NCBI GenBank assembly: GCA_900542355.1
Contig: UQNE01000001.1
Location: 186,001 to 250,000, forward strand
DNA length: 64,000 bases
Origin: an uncultured Bacteroidales bacterium
GTDB lineage: Bacteria > Bacteroidota > Bacteroidia > Bacteroidales > Paludibacteraceae
Direction: 5' to 3'
Under the pieces are notes generated by a model that saw only the letters and a list, made by a program, of their open reading frames with translations, ran no database searches and was not told where the DNA came from. The first letter of the stretch is position 1; each line of letters opens with the position of its first letter. Positions 9,972-18,180 of this stretch are shown piece after piece. The position numbers and the translations under genes are program-made.

Positions 9972-10026
9972 ACAGTTCGGTAGAACGGCTTTAGGTCTCG
10001 ATTAGGTCTCGACAAAAGTTCGACTC
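9972..10026 (+). repeat. 11-bp array of the GGTCTCGA type, copy 1
   Basis: Five 11-bp units: ACAGTTCGGTA, GAACGGCTTTA, GGTCTCGATTA, GGTCTCGACAA, AAGTTCGACTC. The last three correspond unit by unit to the reverse complement of 59198-59230 and resemble 22465-22508. Confidence 0.8.
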
Positions 10027-10078
10027 AATGAGGCGAAAGGGCGAGTAACAAAATGCAAGGTGATGTGCCGTAGAGGCT

Positions 10079-10125
10079 GACAAAAGGACAAGGGGCAAAA
10101 GACAATGGACAAAGGACGAAAGACT
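10079..10125 (+). repeat. 7-bp degenerate array next to the polA stop
   Basis: About seven units with a 7-bp period (GACAAAA, GGACAAG, GGGCAAA, AGACAAT, GGACAAA, GGACGAA, AGACTG) end three bases before the polA stop codon. Composition and period resemble the 861-965 array, though the sequence is not a copy. Confidence 0.8.
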
Positions 10126-10128
10126 GTT

Positions 10129-12498
10129 TTAGTGTGCTTCGAGCCAGTTCTTGCCTACTCCACAATCGGCGATGAGGGGGACGGAAAGAGCGACAACGCC
10201 TTGCATCTCTTGAAGGACAATGCTTCGCACCTGCTCTATCTCGTTCTCGGGGACATTGAAGTTGAGTTCGTCATGCACCTGCATAATCATCTGCGCACGG
10301 AGCGGTTCGCCCGTAGCGGCGTTTTTCTCGGTATGCAAACGATGCCGGATACTGACCATAGCCATCTTGATGATGTCGGCGGCAGTACCCTGGATAGGGG
10401 CATTAACGGCATTGCGCTCGGCGAACGAACGCACGGTGGCATTGTGGGAGAGGATGTCGGGGAGGTAGCGTTTGCGCCCAAAGAGCGTCTCGGCATAGCC
10501 CCGTTGGCGTGCCAGTTCTTTCTGCCTTTCGATATAGGCAACCACGCCCGGGAAGGCAGCGAAATAGTCATCGATGAGTTGCTTTGCCTCGGTGCGGGGG
10601 CAGTCTAACTGCTGCGAGAGGCCGAAAGCAGAGATACCGTAGATGATACCAAAATTAGCCGTTTTGGCGCGGCGGCGTTGGTCTTTGGAGACTTGGTTGA
10701 TAGGGATATTGAATATCTTAGCCGCCGTAGCCGCATGGATGTCCTGCCCGGAACGGAACGCCTCGACGAGATGTGTATCGCCCGAGAAATGAGCGAGGAG
10801 GCGCAGTTCGATCTGCGAATAGTCGGCACTGAGAAACAAGCAGCCCGGGTCGGGAATGACCGCCTCACGGATGAGTTTGCCCCGCTCGGAACGGATAGGC
10901 AGGTTTTGCAGATTAGGGTTGGACGATGAGAGGCGTCCCGTAGCCGTAACCGTCTGATTATAAGTAGTATGTATCTTGCCTGTAGTAGGATTGATATAAC
11001 TCGGCAGCGAAGAGATATAGGTAGAAATCAGTTTCTTCAGTTCGCGATAGTCGAGTATTTTGGCTACGATAGGGTGCTTCTCTTTGAGGGCTTGCAAGAC
11101 CTCTTCGGAGGTGGTGTATTGCCCTGTTTTGGACTTCTTCGCTTTGTCGTCTAAGCGGAGTGTATCGAAGAGCAATTCACCCACTTGGCGCGGGGAATTG
11201 ATATTGAAAGACTTGCCTGCGAGCCGATAGATCTCCTGCTCCAGACGAGTCAGTTCGGCTGTGAGTTGCTGCTCCGCCTCGTGCAGTTTGGGTACATCGA
11301 TACGCACTCCCGCCTGCTCCATCTCTCGCAGGACAGGCACGAGCGGCAGTTCGACCTCGTTGTAGAGTTTCCACAGTGCTTTGTCGGCACGGAGGGCATC
11401 CCAATCGGGTGCGACAGAGGGGTTGTAGGAGACCTCGGGGTTGAGGAGGTAAGCAGCCAACCGCGCTGCCTCCTGCTCGCTGACGCCCTCGACAGCGGGG
11501 GCGGCAACGGACGCATTCCCCGCAGAAGCAGAGGAAGACGAGGTATCGACGGGGGCGGCGAAGAGGTCTAAGGTTTGCTCTACCACCTTGGCATTCGCCT
11601 TGGACTTTTTGGGTGTTTCGGTAGCGACTTCACCGGCAGCGGGGGCTTTCTTTTTGAGCAGTGAGTAGAACTCCAAACGGCGGTAGATGTCGGATAGTTG
11701 CTCCCAATCGGGTTGCTTGGTGAGCAGGGCTTGCGGGTCGAAATCGATAGGCACATCGGTGCGGATAGTAGCCAAGAAACGAGAGAAGCGAATCTGCTCC
11801 GCCTGCTCTTGCACCTTGCGTTGGTTAGCCCCTTTGAGTTGGTCGGTATGGTCGAGGAGGTTGTCGATAGAGCCGAACTGCTGCAAGAGCGAGACGGCGG
11901 TCTTCTCCCCCACCCCTTTGCAGCCGGGGATATTGTCGGACGCATCACCCATAAGTCCAAGCAAATCAATAACTTGCAGTTGGTTAGACAGTCCGTACTT
12001 ATCGCATACCTCGCGCGGGCCGAGTATCTCGAAGCCGCCCGTATGACGCGGGCGATACATAAAGATATGGTCGGACACGAGTTGCCCATAGTCCTTATCG
12101 GGCGTAGCCATATAGACGGTGAAGCCCTCTTGCTCCGCCTTTTTGGCAAGCGTACCGATGACATCATCCGCCTCGAAGCCTTGTACCTCGAGGATAGGGA
12201 TATTCATCGCCGTGAGAATGTCTTTGATGATAGGTACGGCACGGCGGATATCCTCGGGCGTTTCCTCACGCTGTGCCTTGTACGCCTCGAATGCCTCGTG
12301 GCGAAAAGTAGGTCCGTGAGGGTCGAAAGCGACACCGAGGTGGGTAGGTTTGACGCGTTTGAGAAGGTCGTCGAGGGTAACGACAAAGCCAAATATAGCC
12401 GATGTATTCTCCCCGCGCGAGTTCATACGCGGAGTACGGATAAAAGCGTAGTAGGCGCGATAGATTATCGCATAGGCATCAACAAGAAGGAGTGTCAT
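10129..12498 (-). CDS. polA: DNA polymerase I without a 3'-5' exonuclease domain
   Basis: This 789-residue protein is the repair and Okazaki-fragment polymerase. The N-terminal 5'-3' exonuclease (about 1-285) is complete, with VDAYAIIYRAYYA, FEADDVIGTLA, TPDKDYGQLV and LMGDASDNIPGCKGVGEKTA. The family A polymerase domain (about 365-789) is also complete: motif A SADYSQIELRLLAH (about 557-570), motif B RRRAKTANFGIIYG (about 609-622), motif C MQVHDEL near the end. Between them only about 75 residues of Ala/Ser/Lys-rich linker and a remnant (AARLAAYLLNPEVSYNP) replace the roughly 200-residue 3'-5' exonuclease domain. The DTET-type ExoI motif and the later exonuclease motifs are absent. Family members in related genera are usually above 900 residues (general knowledge). 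The start at 12498 gives the expected MTLLLVDAYA. It is the last gene of the - strand block; a 7-bp array separates it from ung. Confidence 0.95.
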   Translation of the reverse strand: MTLLLVDAYAIIYRAYYAFIRTPRMNSRGENTSAIFGFVVTLDDLLKRVKPTHLGVAFDPHGPTFRHEAFEAYKAQREETPEDIRRAVPIIKDILTAMNIPILEVQGFEADDVIGTLAKKAEQEGFTVYMATPDKDYGQLVSDHIFMYRPRHTGGFEILGPREVCDKYGLSNQLQVIDLLGLMGDASDNIPGCKGVGEKTAVSLLQQFGSIDNLLDHTDQLKGANQRKVQEQAEQIRFSRFLATIRTDVPIDFDPQALLTKQPDWEQLSDIYRRLEFYSLLKKKAPAAGEVATETPKKSKANAKVVEQTLDLFAAPVDTSSSSASAGNASVAAPAVEGVSEQEAARLAAYLLNPEVSYNPSVAPDWDALRADKALWKLYNEVELPLVPVLREMEQAGVRIDVPKLHEAEQQLTAELTRLEQEIYRLAGKSFNINSPRQVGELLFDTLRLDDKAKKSKTGQYTTSEEVLQALKEKHPIVAKILDYRELKKLISTYISSLPSYINPTTGKIHTTYNQTVTATGRLSSSNPNLQNLPIRSERGKLIREAVIPDPGCLFLSADYSQIELRLLAHFSGDTHLVEAFRSGQDIHAATAAKIFNIPINQVSKDQRRRAKTANFGIIYGISAFGLSQQLDCPRTEAKQLIDDYFAAFPGVVAYIERQKELARQRGYAETLFGRKRYLPDILSHNATVRSFAERNAVNAPIQGTAADIIKMAMVSIRHRLHTEKNAATGEPLRAQMIMQVHDELNFNVPENEIEQVRSIVLQEMQGVVALSVPLIADCGVGKNWLEAH

Positions 12499-12509
12499 GG
12501 GGCAAGTTT

Positions 12510-12537
12510 GAATTAAGAATTAAGAATTAAGAATTAT
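12510..12537. repeat. 4 x 7-bp GAATTAA array
   Basis: Units GAATTAA, GAATTAA, GAATTAA and GAATTAT lie directly upstream of the polA start. Related arrays lie upstream of ftsX (17051-17085), gldM (19753-19780) and the C69 peptidase gene (62505-62525). Confidence 0.85.
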
Positions 12538-12584
12538 GAGTGGCAACCTTGTCTATTCTGAGCGATTGTGGGAGGATAGATAGG

Positions 12585-13247
12585 TTACCAATCGATAGGG
12601 GGTAGGCCATTCTTGACCAAGTAATCGTTGGCTTTGGAGAAATGGCCGCACCCGTCGAAGCCGCGATAGACCGAGAGAGGCGAGGGGTGTGAGGTCTCCA
12701 AAACGAAGTGTTTGCGGCGGTCAATAAACTGTCCCTTTCGCTGCGCATAACTACCCCACAGCATAAAAACGATATGCTCTCGGCGTTCGTTGAGCGCACG
12801 AATAGCGGCATCGGTCAGTTCTTCCCACCCTTTGTTCTGATGGCTGCCCGGGTGGTGCGCCTCGACCGTGAGTGTGGCGTTGAGGAGCAAGACCCCTTGG
12901 CTCGCCCAGCGTTGGAGGTTGCCAGAAGCAGGGATAGGTTTGCCTAAATCACGGTGGATCTCCCGATAGATATTGACGAGCGAAGGGGGAACAGGCACGC
13001 CATCGTTGACCGAGAAACAAAGCCCGTGCGCCTGTCCGACATCGTGGTAGGGGTCCTGCCCGATGATGACGACGCGCACTTGGTCGAAAGGGCAGGAGTT
13101 GAAGGCATTAAAAATAAGACCCGCAGGCGGAAAGCACTGACGGGTCTGATAAGCATGGCGCACAAAATCGGTCAGCAACTCGAAGTAAGGTTTATCGAAC
13201 TCGGGTTGCAAGACCTGACGCCAACTCTCTTCTATCTTTACTTGCAT
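12585..13247 (-). CDS. ung: uracil-DNA glycosylase, family 1
   Basis: The enzyme removes uracil from DNA as the first step of base excision repair. All family 1 motifs are present: the water-activating loop GQDPYHD (catalytic Asp65), the proline loop PPSLVNIYREI, LLLNATLTVE in the uracil-binding region, and the DNA-intercalation loop HPSPLSVYRGF with the catalytic His in HPSP. At 220 residues it has the usual length. It lies 25 bp downstream of queA and 87 bp upstream of polA on the same strand, so it may be co-transcribed with both. Functional coupling to PolA in repair is plausible but inferred from position only. Confidence 0.96.
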   Translation of the reverse strand: MQVKIEESWRQVLQPEFDKPYFELLTDFVRHAYQTRQCFPPAGLIFNAFNSCPFDQVRVVIIGQDPYHDVGQAHGLCFSVNDGVPVPPSLVNIYREIHRDLGKPIPASGNLQRWASQGVLLLNATLTVEAHHPGSHQNKGWEELTDAAIRALNERREHIVFMLWGSYAQRKGQFIDRRKHFVLETSHPSPLSVYRGFDGCGHFSKANDYLVKNGLPPIDW

Positions 13248-13271
13248 AGCAGGTACAGATTGGTATGATTT

Positions 13272-14393
13272 TTAATCGACAATAAGCATCGCATCGCCAT
13301 AGTCGCCGAAGCGATATCCCTCTTTGACCGCCTCTTCGTAGGCATTCATCACCTCCTCAAAACCGCCGAAGGCAGCCACCATCATCAGTTGGCTCGATTC
13401 GGGCATATAGAGGTTGACGAAGAACGAATTAGCCACGGTGAAGTGGTAGGGAGGGTAGATAAACTTGTTGGTCCAACCATTGTAGGCTTTGAGTTGCCCG
13501 CCTGTACCGACCACATGCTCCATGGCACGCATTACCTCGGTGCCGACGGCACAGACACGCTTGCTACCGGCATGCGCACGATCGACGGCATCGACTAGAG
13601 GTTGCTCGATAATCATCTGCTCAGAATCCATCTTGGTCTTGGTAAGATCCTCGACATCAATGGGTTTGAAGTTGCCGAGCGACATATGGGAGGTAAGGAA
13701 AGCGGTCTCAACGCCGCGTATCTCCATACGCTTGAGCAGTTGTTTGGAGAAATGGAGCGAAGCCGCCGGAGCAGCAACAGCACCTATCTTAGAGGCAAAG
13801 ACCGTTTGGTAGCGTTCCTCATCCATCTCTTTGACCGGCTGGTCGCCGAAGATCTCGGTGTATTTTGCCAAAGTCTCCTCATCCATAGGGCGCCGGATAT
13901 ACTTAGGCAACGGCGGTACGCCCAAGGCATAGAGGCGAGGAATAAACTCGGTCTCATCATAGTCGGTCAAAAAACGGAAAGTACGCCCACGCGAAGTGGT
14001 ATTATCGATGACCTCGGCTACGATAGAGGGGTCGTCGTCGAAGTTAATCTTGTTGCCGATACGAATCTTACGCGCAGGGTCAACCAAGACATCCCAATAA
14101 CGGTTGGTATGGTTGAGTTCGCGCAAGAGAAAGACCTCGATAACCGCATTGGTCTTCTCTTTTTTGCCAAACAAACGAGCGGGGAATACCTTGGTATCGT
14201 TGAACACAAACAAATCGCCATCATCAAAGAAATTGGCGGTATCACGCACTAAGTGATGCTCAATAGCACCTGTTTTTCGGTGCAAAACCAACAAGCGCGA
14301 GTCGTCGCGATAAGAAGCGGGGAATTGAGCAATCTGTTCTTCAGGCAGCCGGAAACGGAACTGGCTGAGTTTCATATCATTCGTCTTATACAT
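13272..14393 (-). CDS. queA: S-adenosylmethionine:tRNA ribosyltransferase-isomerase
   Basis: QueA transfers and isomerises the ribosyl part of SAM onto preQ1-modified tRNA to give epoxyqueuosine. The protein shows the family hallmarks LSQFRFRLPEEQIAQFPA, the LFVFNDTKVFPARLFGKK block, ERYQTVFASKIGAVAAPAAS, TAFLTSHMSLGNF, and the terminal FGDYGDAMLIVD. The length of 373 is slightly above the usual 340-350. Two starts are possible: M1 at 14393, or M7 (MKLSQFRF) at 14375, which is more typical of the family. It lies 23 bp after truB in the gene order ftsX, DUF3098, uppP, truB, queA, which is common in Bacteroidetes. Confidence 0.95.
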   Translation of the reverse strand: MYKTNDMKLSQFRFRLPEEQIAQFPASYRDDSRLLVLHRKTGAIEHHLVRDTANFFDDGDLFVFNDTKVFPARLFGKKEKTNAVIEVFLLRELNHTNRYWDVLVDPARKIRIGNKINFDDDPSIVAEVIDNTTSRGRTFRFLTDYDETEFIPRLYALGVPPLPKYIRRPMDEETLAKYTEIFGDQPVKEMDEERYQTVFASKIGAVAAPAASLHFSKQLLKRMEIRGVETAFLTSHMSLGNFKPIDVEDLTKTKMDSEQMIIEQPLVDAVDRAHAGSKRVCAVGTEVMRAMEHVVGTGGQLKAYNGWTNKFIYPPYHFTVANSFFVNLYMPESSQLMMVAAFGGFEEVMNAYEEAVKEGYRFGDYGDAMLIVD

Positions 14394-14415
14394 AACAAAT
14401 AAATTATGTGTGTGA

Positions 14416-15177
14416 TTATTGGGGTGTAGAATCGGTAACTAAATCGCTTAGGTTACGACTTTGGATGTCTTGCAAGAAATCATCGATCGTCATACAATCG
14501 TCAATACGGATAGTACCTACACGGGTACGCCGCAGGGCTGTGAGATACGCCCCCGAGCCGAGCCGCTCGCCGATGTCGCGTGCCAAAGCACGGATATAAG
14601 TGCCTTTGGAGCAGACGACACGGATAGTGAGTTGCATCTTGTCAGGGTCGAACGACAGCACCTCTATCTCATCGATGACCAAGAGTTTGGGTTTGAGCGC
14701 GACCTCTTCGCCCTTCCGCGCCATCTGATATGCCCGCTTGCCATCGACCCAAACCGCAGAGAACATAGGCGGTGTCTGCCATTGCTCGCCGATAAACTGC
14801 GGGATGACCTCATCGATGAGCGCACGCGTGATATGGTCGGTAGGATAAGTGTGATCCACAGGATGCTCCATATCGAAAGAGGGAGTAGTGGCACCCAGTT
14901 GGAGGGTAGCGACATACTCTTTGTCATCGTATTGGAGTTGGTCAATCAGTTTCGTCTTATGCCCGGTGCAAACAACGACCACGCCTGTTGCAAGGGGGTC
15001 TAAAGTACCCGAATGGCCGACCTTGAGTTTCTTGCGACCAATCTTGTGGCAGATAGTGTAGCGCACCTTCGCCACGAGGTCGAAACTCGTCCAATGGAGC
15101 GGCTTATCGAATGCTAATATCTCGCCCTCTACAAAATCGATATGTTGTTGCTCAGCAAAGGCCATAGACAATAGCAA
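14416..15177 (-). CDS. truB: tRNA pseudouridine(55) synthase
   Basis: TruB makes pseudouridine 55 in the T-loop of tRNAs. The catalytic motif GHSGTLDPLATG is present (Asp60 from the first Met), along with the upstream DKPLHWTSFDLV and KEYVATLQLGATTPSFD. The TruB insertion and C-terminal region (SKGTYIRALARDIGERLGSGAYLTALRR) is complete. The reading frame overlaps uppP by 26 bp from M1, or by 14 bp from M5 (MAFAEQQHIDF at 15165), so translation is probably coupled. M5 is about as likely as M1. Length (253 or 249) is normal. Confidence 0.95.
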   Translation of the reverse strand: MLLSMAFAEQQHIDFVEGEILAFDKPLHWTSFDLVAKVRYTICHKIGRKKLKVGHSGTLDPLATGVVVVCTGHKTKLIDQLQYDDKEYVATLQLGATTPSFDMEHPVDHTYPTDHITRALIDEVIPQFIGEQWQTPPMFSAVWVDGKRAYQMARKGEEVALKPKLLVIDEIEVLSFDPDKMQLTIRVVCSKGTYIRALARDIGERLGSGAYLTALRRTRVGTIRIDDCMTIDDFLQDIQSRNLSDLVTDSTPQ

Positions 15178-15958
15178 AGATACCTACGCAGAGGCAATAG
15201 ACAGCAAAATAAATGAGTTTCTGTCGGCGGACGATATTGAGCATAAAACGGCAGGCGAAACAGCCTGTCAGGAAAGCCGCAATGAACCCGAGCAGAAGGG
15301 GTAGCCAGCCGATAGTGGTGGTCATCTCTCCGCCCAGGAGTTTGAGCAAATCGAGGAACGCCTCACCCAGGATAGGAATCAGCACCATCAAGAAAGAGAA
15401 CTGCGCCACCGATTCTTTTTTGACGCCGCAGAGCAGCCCCGTGGCGATAGTAGTGCCGCTACGGCTCAACCCGGGCAGGACAGCCACCGCCTGCGCACAA
15501 CCGATGATGATGGCATCGCGATAGGTAACCTCATGACCGGAAGAGTGCATCCGTTTGGTAAGAAACTCGCTCAACCACAGAAGCAAAGCCGTGATTATCA
15601 AGCAGATACCTACCAAAAGCAAGCCGTGTCCGAAGAACGCCTCGACTTGGTCTTTGAAGAACATACCTACGATAAACACCGGTATCATCGAGACCAAAAT
15701 CTTGGCTACATAGTCTTTCTCGGCATTCCACTTGAGCGTGGAGAAAGTGCCACGAAATAGTTTCGCCACCTCAGCCCACAGGATGACCAATGTAGAAAGC
15801 ACCGTGGCGGTATGTACCACGATAGCGAAAGTAAGGTTTTCCTCGCTTGCCGTACCCAGCAAGGCTTGTCCGATCTCGAGATGCCCCGACGAGGAAACCG
15901 GCAGGAACTCCGTCAGCCCCTGAACAATACCCAAGATAATGGCTTCCCACCAACTCAT
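15152..15958 (-). CDS. uppP: undecaprenyl-diphosphatase
   Basis: UppP (BacA) dephosphorylates undecaprenyl diphosphate in the inner membrane and so recycles the lipid carrier for peptidoglycan and O-glycan synthesis. The two signature motifs are clear: the (E/Q)-rich segment GLTEFLPVSSSGHLEIGQ near residue 20 and the phosphate-binding segment PGLSRSGTTIATGLLCGV. There are about eight membrane segments in 268 residues, the usual length. The start codon overlaps the stop of the DUF3098 gene by 4 bp, and the 3' end overlaps truB, so this is a tightly coupled operon. Confidence 0.96.
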   Translation of the reverse strand: MSWWEAIILGIVQGLTEFLPVSSSGHLEIGQALLGTASEENLTFAIVVHTATVLSTLVILWAEVAKLFRGTFSTLKWNAEKDYVAKILVSMIPVFIVGMFFKDQVEAFFGHGLLLVGICLIITALLLWLSEFLTKRMHSSGHEVTYRDAIIIGCAQAVAVLPGLSRSGTTIATGLLCGVKKESVAQFSFLMVLIPILGEAFLDLLKLLGGEMTTTIGWLPLLLGFIAAFLTGCFACRFMLNIVRRQKLIYFAVYCLCVGIFAIVYGLC

Positions 15959-16170
15959 TTCTTCTTACCTTTCCACAAAATAGAGAAAATCATACTAAGG
16001 AAACCGAACAGGGAAATCATCGGTCCGACCGTGATACGGCGTACCGAAAAGATGTCGGGATTGTAGGTATCTCCACTGGGGGCACCAATCATCAGCGCAA
16101 AACCGATGATGATAATAACAAATGATACTGCAATGAGTATGATGTTGAGTTTAGGAAGGTTCTGTTTCAT
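15955..16170 (-). CDS. small membrane protein, DUF3098 family
   Basis: This 71-residue protein has two transmembrane segments (LNIILIAVSFVIIIIGFALM and VGPMISLFGFLSMIFSILW), joined by the conserved loop MIGAPSGDTYNPDIFSVRR. The IFS-RR-TVGP pattern and the operon place between ftsX and uppP are typical of DUF3098 in Bacteroidetes. The function is unknown. The stop overlaps the uppP start by 4 bp, and the gene begins 13 bp after ftsX. A role near FtsX or cell-wall synthesis is only suggested by the conserved neighbourhood. Confidence 0.85.
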   Translation of the reverse strand: MKQNLPKLNIILIAVSFVIIIIGFALMIGAPSGDTYNPDIFSVRRITVGPMISLFGFLSMIFSILWKGKKK

Positions 16171-16183
16171 ATAGTAAGTTTGT

Positions 16184-17047
16184 TTAGATTTCGTACATTG
16201 TATCGACGCTCATACGCACATATCTGCCGGTAGCGATGAGCGAAGAAATAAGCGTAATCAGTATGCCCGATAGTAGGATTACACCTGCCATGAACAAGAT
16301 GTTCTGCCAAGTAAGCGCAAAAAGCAATATACCGAGGCGGACATTGACATAATAAACGACCCCTGCCACGACTGCCATAGCAACGAGGGATGCAATCGTA
16401 CCAATGAGCAAGTAGCGCCACACAAAAGGCGACTTGATTGCCCACGGAGTGGCTCCAACCAAGGTCATCGTATTGATAAGGAAACGCTTGGAATAAATCT
16501 GCAAGCGTATAGTATTGGTAATCAACACAATAGAAATAATAAGCAATGCTACCGCCACGAGGAGCAAGACTATTGAGGCACGCGAGACATTGCTATTCAT
16601 GAGCGTAGCCAAATCACGCTGATAGAGGACTTGCTCTATGTATGGCAGAGCCGACAAGTGGGACTCTATCACGGCAAGGCTGTCGGGGTGGGCATAGGCC
16701 ACCGAGGGATGTATCTCGTAGGAAGCGGCCAGCGGGTTGTAGCCCAAGAAAGCCGACGGGTCTTCTCCTAAGGAGCGAATATGCTCTTGGAGTGCTTCCT
16801 CGGAAGAGATATAGCGGAAATCGCTGCAATAATCAGCCACAGAGAGCATCTTCTCGAACCGCGCACAAGATGCAGAGTCGGCATCCTCGGTAAGGACGGC
16901 AGTAAGCGTCATGTTCTCTTTCATCCGATGCATCAAAGTGCCGGCAGAAAGGAGCAGAACGCACTCCATACCCACCAAACACAGCACCAATGCCACACTG
17001 ACTGCGGCAGTAAAATACATATTCCAAAAACGGTGGGGACGCGACAT
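16184..17047 (-). CDS. ftsX: cell division permease-like protein FtsX
   Basis: FtsX is the membrane partner of the ATPase FtsE and controls peptidoglycan hydrolases at the division site. The protein has 287 residues and four membrane segments: one near the N terminus (FTAAVSVALVLCLVGMECVL) and three in the C-terminal half. A periplasmic loop of about 120 residues lies between (SADYCSDFRYISSEEALQEH and following, a typical FtsX extracellular domain). The pattern FLINTMTLVGATPWAIKSPFVWR matches the conserved FtsX cytoplasmic loop. It is the first gene of the - strand housekeeping operon; ftsE is not in the window. A 7-bp AATTA array sits just upstream. Confidence 0.9.
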   Translation of the reverse strand: MSRPHRFWNMYFTAAVSVALVLCLVGMECVLLLSAGTLMHRMKENMTLTAVLTEDADSASCARFEKMLSVADYCSDFRYISSEEALQEHIRSLGEDPSAFLGYNPLAASYEIHPSVAYAHPDSLAVIESHLSALPYIEQVLYQRDLATLMNSNVSRASIVLLLVAVALLIISIVLITNTIRLQIYSKRFLINTMTLVGATPWAIKSPFVWRYLLIGTIASLVAMAVVAGVVYYVNVRLGILLFALTWQNILFMAGVILLSGILITLISSLIATGRYVRMSVDTMYEI

Positions 17048-17050
17048 AGA

Positions 17051-17085
17051 ACAATTATGAATTAAGAATTATGAATTAAGAATTG
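17051..17085. repeat. 5 x 7-bp AATTA array upstream of ftsX
   Basis: Units ACAATTA, TGAATTA, AGAATTA, TGAATTA and AGAATTG lie four bases before the ftsX start codon. The TGAATTA and AGAATTA units alternate, so a 14-bp period is also visible. Confidence 0.85.
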
Positions 17086-17162
17086 CAATCTGTTCAGCGG
17101 CATTATAACTGCTCATTGCCCATCGAGAGGACGGATTGCAGACAAGAGCGATTGGTAGTAAG

Positions 17163-17219
17163 CCTATTAAGCAAACCTATTAAGCAAATAAGGGCAGGTA
17201 TTAAACCTGCCCTTATTTG
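17163..17219 (-). terminator. strong hairpin terminator after gldN, with a 13-bp tandem repeat
   Basis: A perfect 15-bp stem (17185-17199 with 17205-17219) and a 5-nt loop stand two bases beyond the gldN stop. Each arm contains AATAAGGGCAGG or its complement. Next to it CCTATTAAGCAAA is repeated twice in tandem (17163-17175, 17176-17188). There is no long T-run outside the stem. The hairpin should end the T9SS transcript. Confidence 0.8.
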
Positions 17220-17221
17220 AA

Positions 17222-18163
17222 TTAGTACTCCCAAAGGTCTTGTTCGAAATCGAGCAGTTCTTTTTCGATTCGTTGTTGTTCTTTTTTCACCTCTACTTCG
17301 GTAGTAGCATAATCTGGAATAAAGCGGTTATACATATTACCCTCACCTACTATATAAGAGGTGTAGAGATGTTTTTGGAAGAACTCGTCGAAAGTAACAC
17401 GGCGTGTTTCGTTCTGCGATGGGATGACATATTGCATAGCCATATAGGGTCGCAACGCATCGAACGGAATCCAGAACATAATCGATTCACGCAGAGCCGC
17501 CATCACATTCGATCCGTCTTTGGTAGAAATCTTATCGGAATTGAGCGGTGCGATAGCCATAATCTTAGTATGGAGACGCGAGGTGTGCTTATCAAAGAAC
17601 ACAATCTCTTGAATCAGATACTTGATTTGGTTTTTGACCACGGACTCAAACGGATAGAAGTGGAACGACAACTCGTTGGTGATACTATCGTAATGCACCA
17701 ACATAGCGTCGGAAGACGAGATGTCGAAGTGGTTGGGGTCGTCCGAATAGTCGGCAGTAGGATCATCGACAAGAAACATTGTAGGAATTTGCGCCGGCTC
17801 CAACGGGAAATTGAAAGTAGGTTTGATAGTCTCCGCATCCTTCTCGTAGATAGGCAGTCCGTCGATTACCGCATCGGTGATAACCTTAAACAAGTTGCGA
17901 TAATCGGGATCGTCCGACTTGGTAGGGAAATAGAGTTGGTAGTTCTGCTTGTAACGCATATCGATGACACGATATACATATCGAGCCCAAACCACATCGT
18001 CGATACGATGGAACACTTGCACGATTGTATCGTGTGAAGCCGAGTATTCTTCGGTTTGAATCTTGGCAGAGCCGAGATTGTCGAAGAATGATATGACTTG
18101 GTGTTGCGCATTAGCGAAAGTAACACCGAGCAAGAGGCAGGCAATGATACAAAGTTTCTTCAT
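17222..18163 (-). CDS. gldN: T9SS ring component GldN/PorN
   Basis: GldN is a periplasmic protein that forms ring complexes with the lipoprotein GldK under the outer membrane in the type IX secretion system. The 313-residue protein has an N-terminal signal peptide (MKKLCIIACLLLGVTFANAQ) and family features such as VVWARYVYRVIDMRYKQN, LYFPTKSDDPDYRNLFKVI, and RFIPDYATTEVEVKKEQQR close to the end. It is the last gene of the porP-gldKLMN run, 17 bp after gldM, and is followed at once by a strong terminator hairpin. Identity rests on both sequence and order. Confidence 0.93.
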   Translation of the reverse strand: MKKLCIIACLLLGVTFANAQHQVISFFDNLGSAKIQTEEYSASHDTIVQVFHRIDDVVWARYVYRVIDMRYKQNYQLYFPTKSDDPDYRNLFKVITDAVIDGLPIYEKDAETIKPTFNFPLEPAQIPTMFLVDDPTADYSDDPNHFDISSSDAMLVHYDSITNELSFHFYPFESVVKNQIKYLIQEIVFFDKHTSRLHTKIMAIAPLNSDKISTKDGSNVMAALRESIMFWIPFDALRPYMAMQYVIPSQNETRRVTFDEFFQKHLYTSYIVGEGNMYNRFIPDYATTEVEVKKEQQRIEKELLDFEQDLWEY

Positions 18164-18180
18164 TATCTTGTTTGATTTAA

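Larger units (their letters stand above)
9676..10128. other. 453-bp non-coding stretch after the giant gene, packed with short-period repeats
   Basis: No gene is seen. Besides the arrays listed separately (9691-9723, 9972-10026, 10079-10125), the phrase CAAAATG(T)CA-GG-GATGT appears twice, near 9934 and 10050, followed each time by G-rich sequence ending in AGAGG. The giant gene (+) and polA (-) converge here. No clear intrinsic terminator hairpin with a T-run was found. Confidence 0.55.

Noticed and set aside
12499..14415. preQ1 or other riboswitch near queA
   Set aside because: The gaps around queA are only 22-24 bp, too short for a riboswitch.
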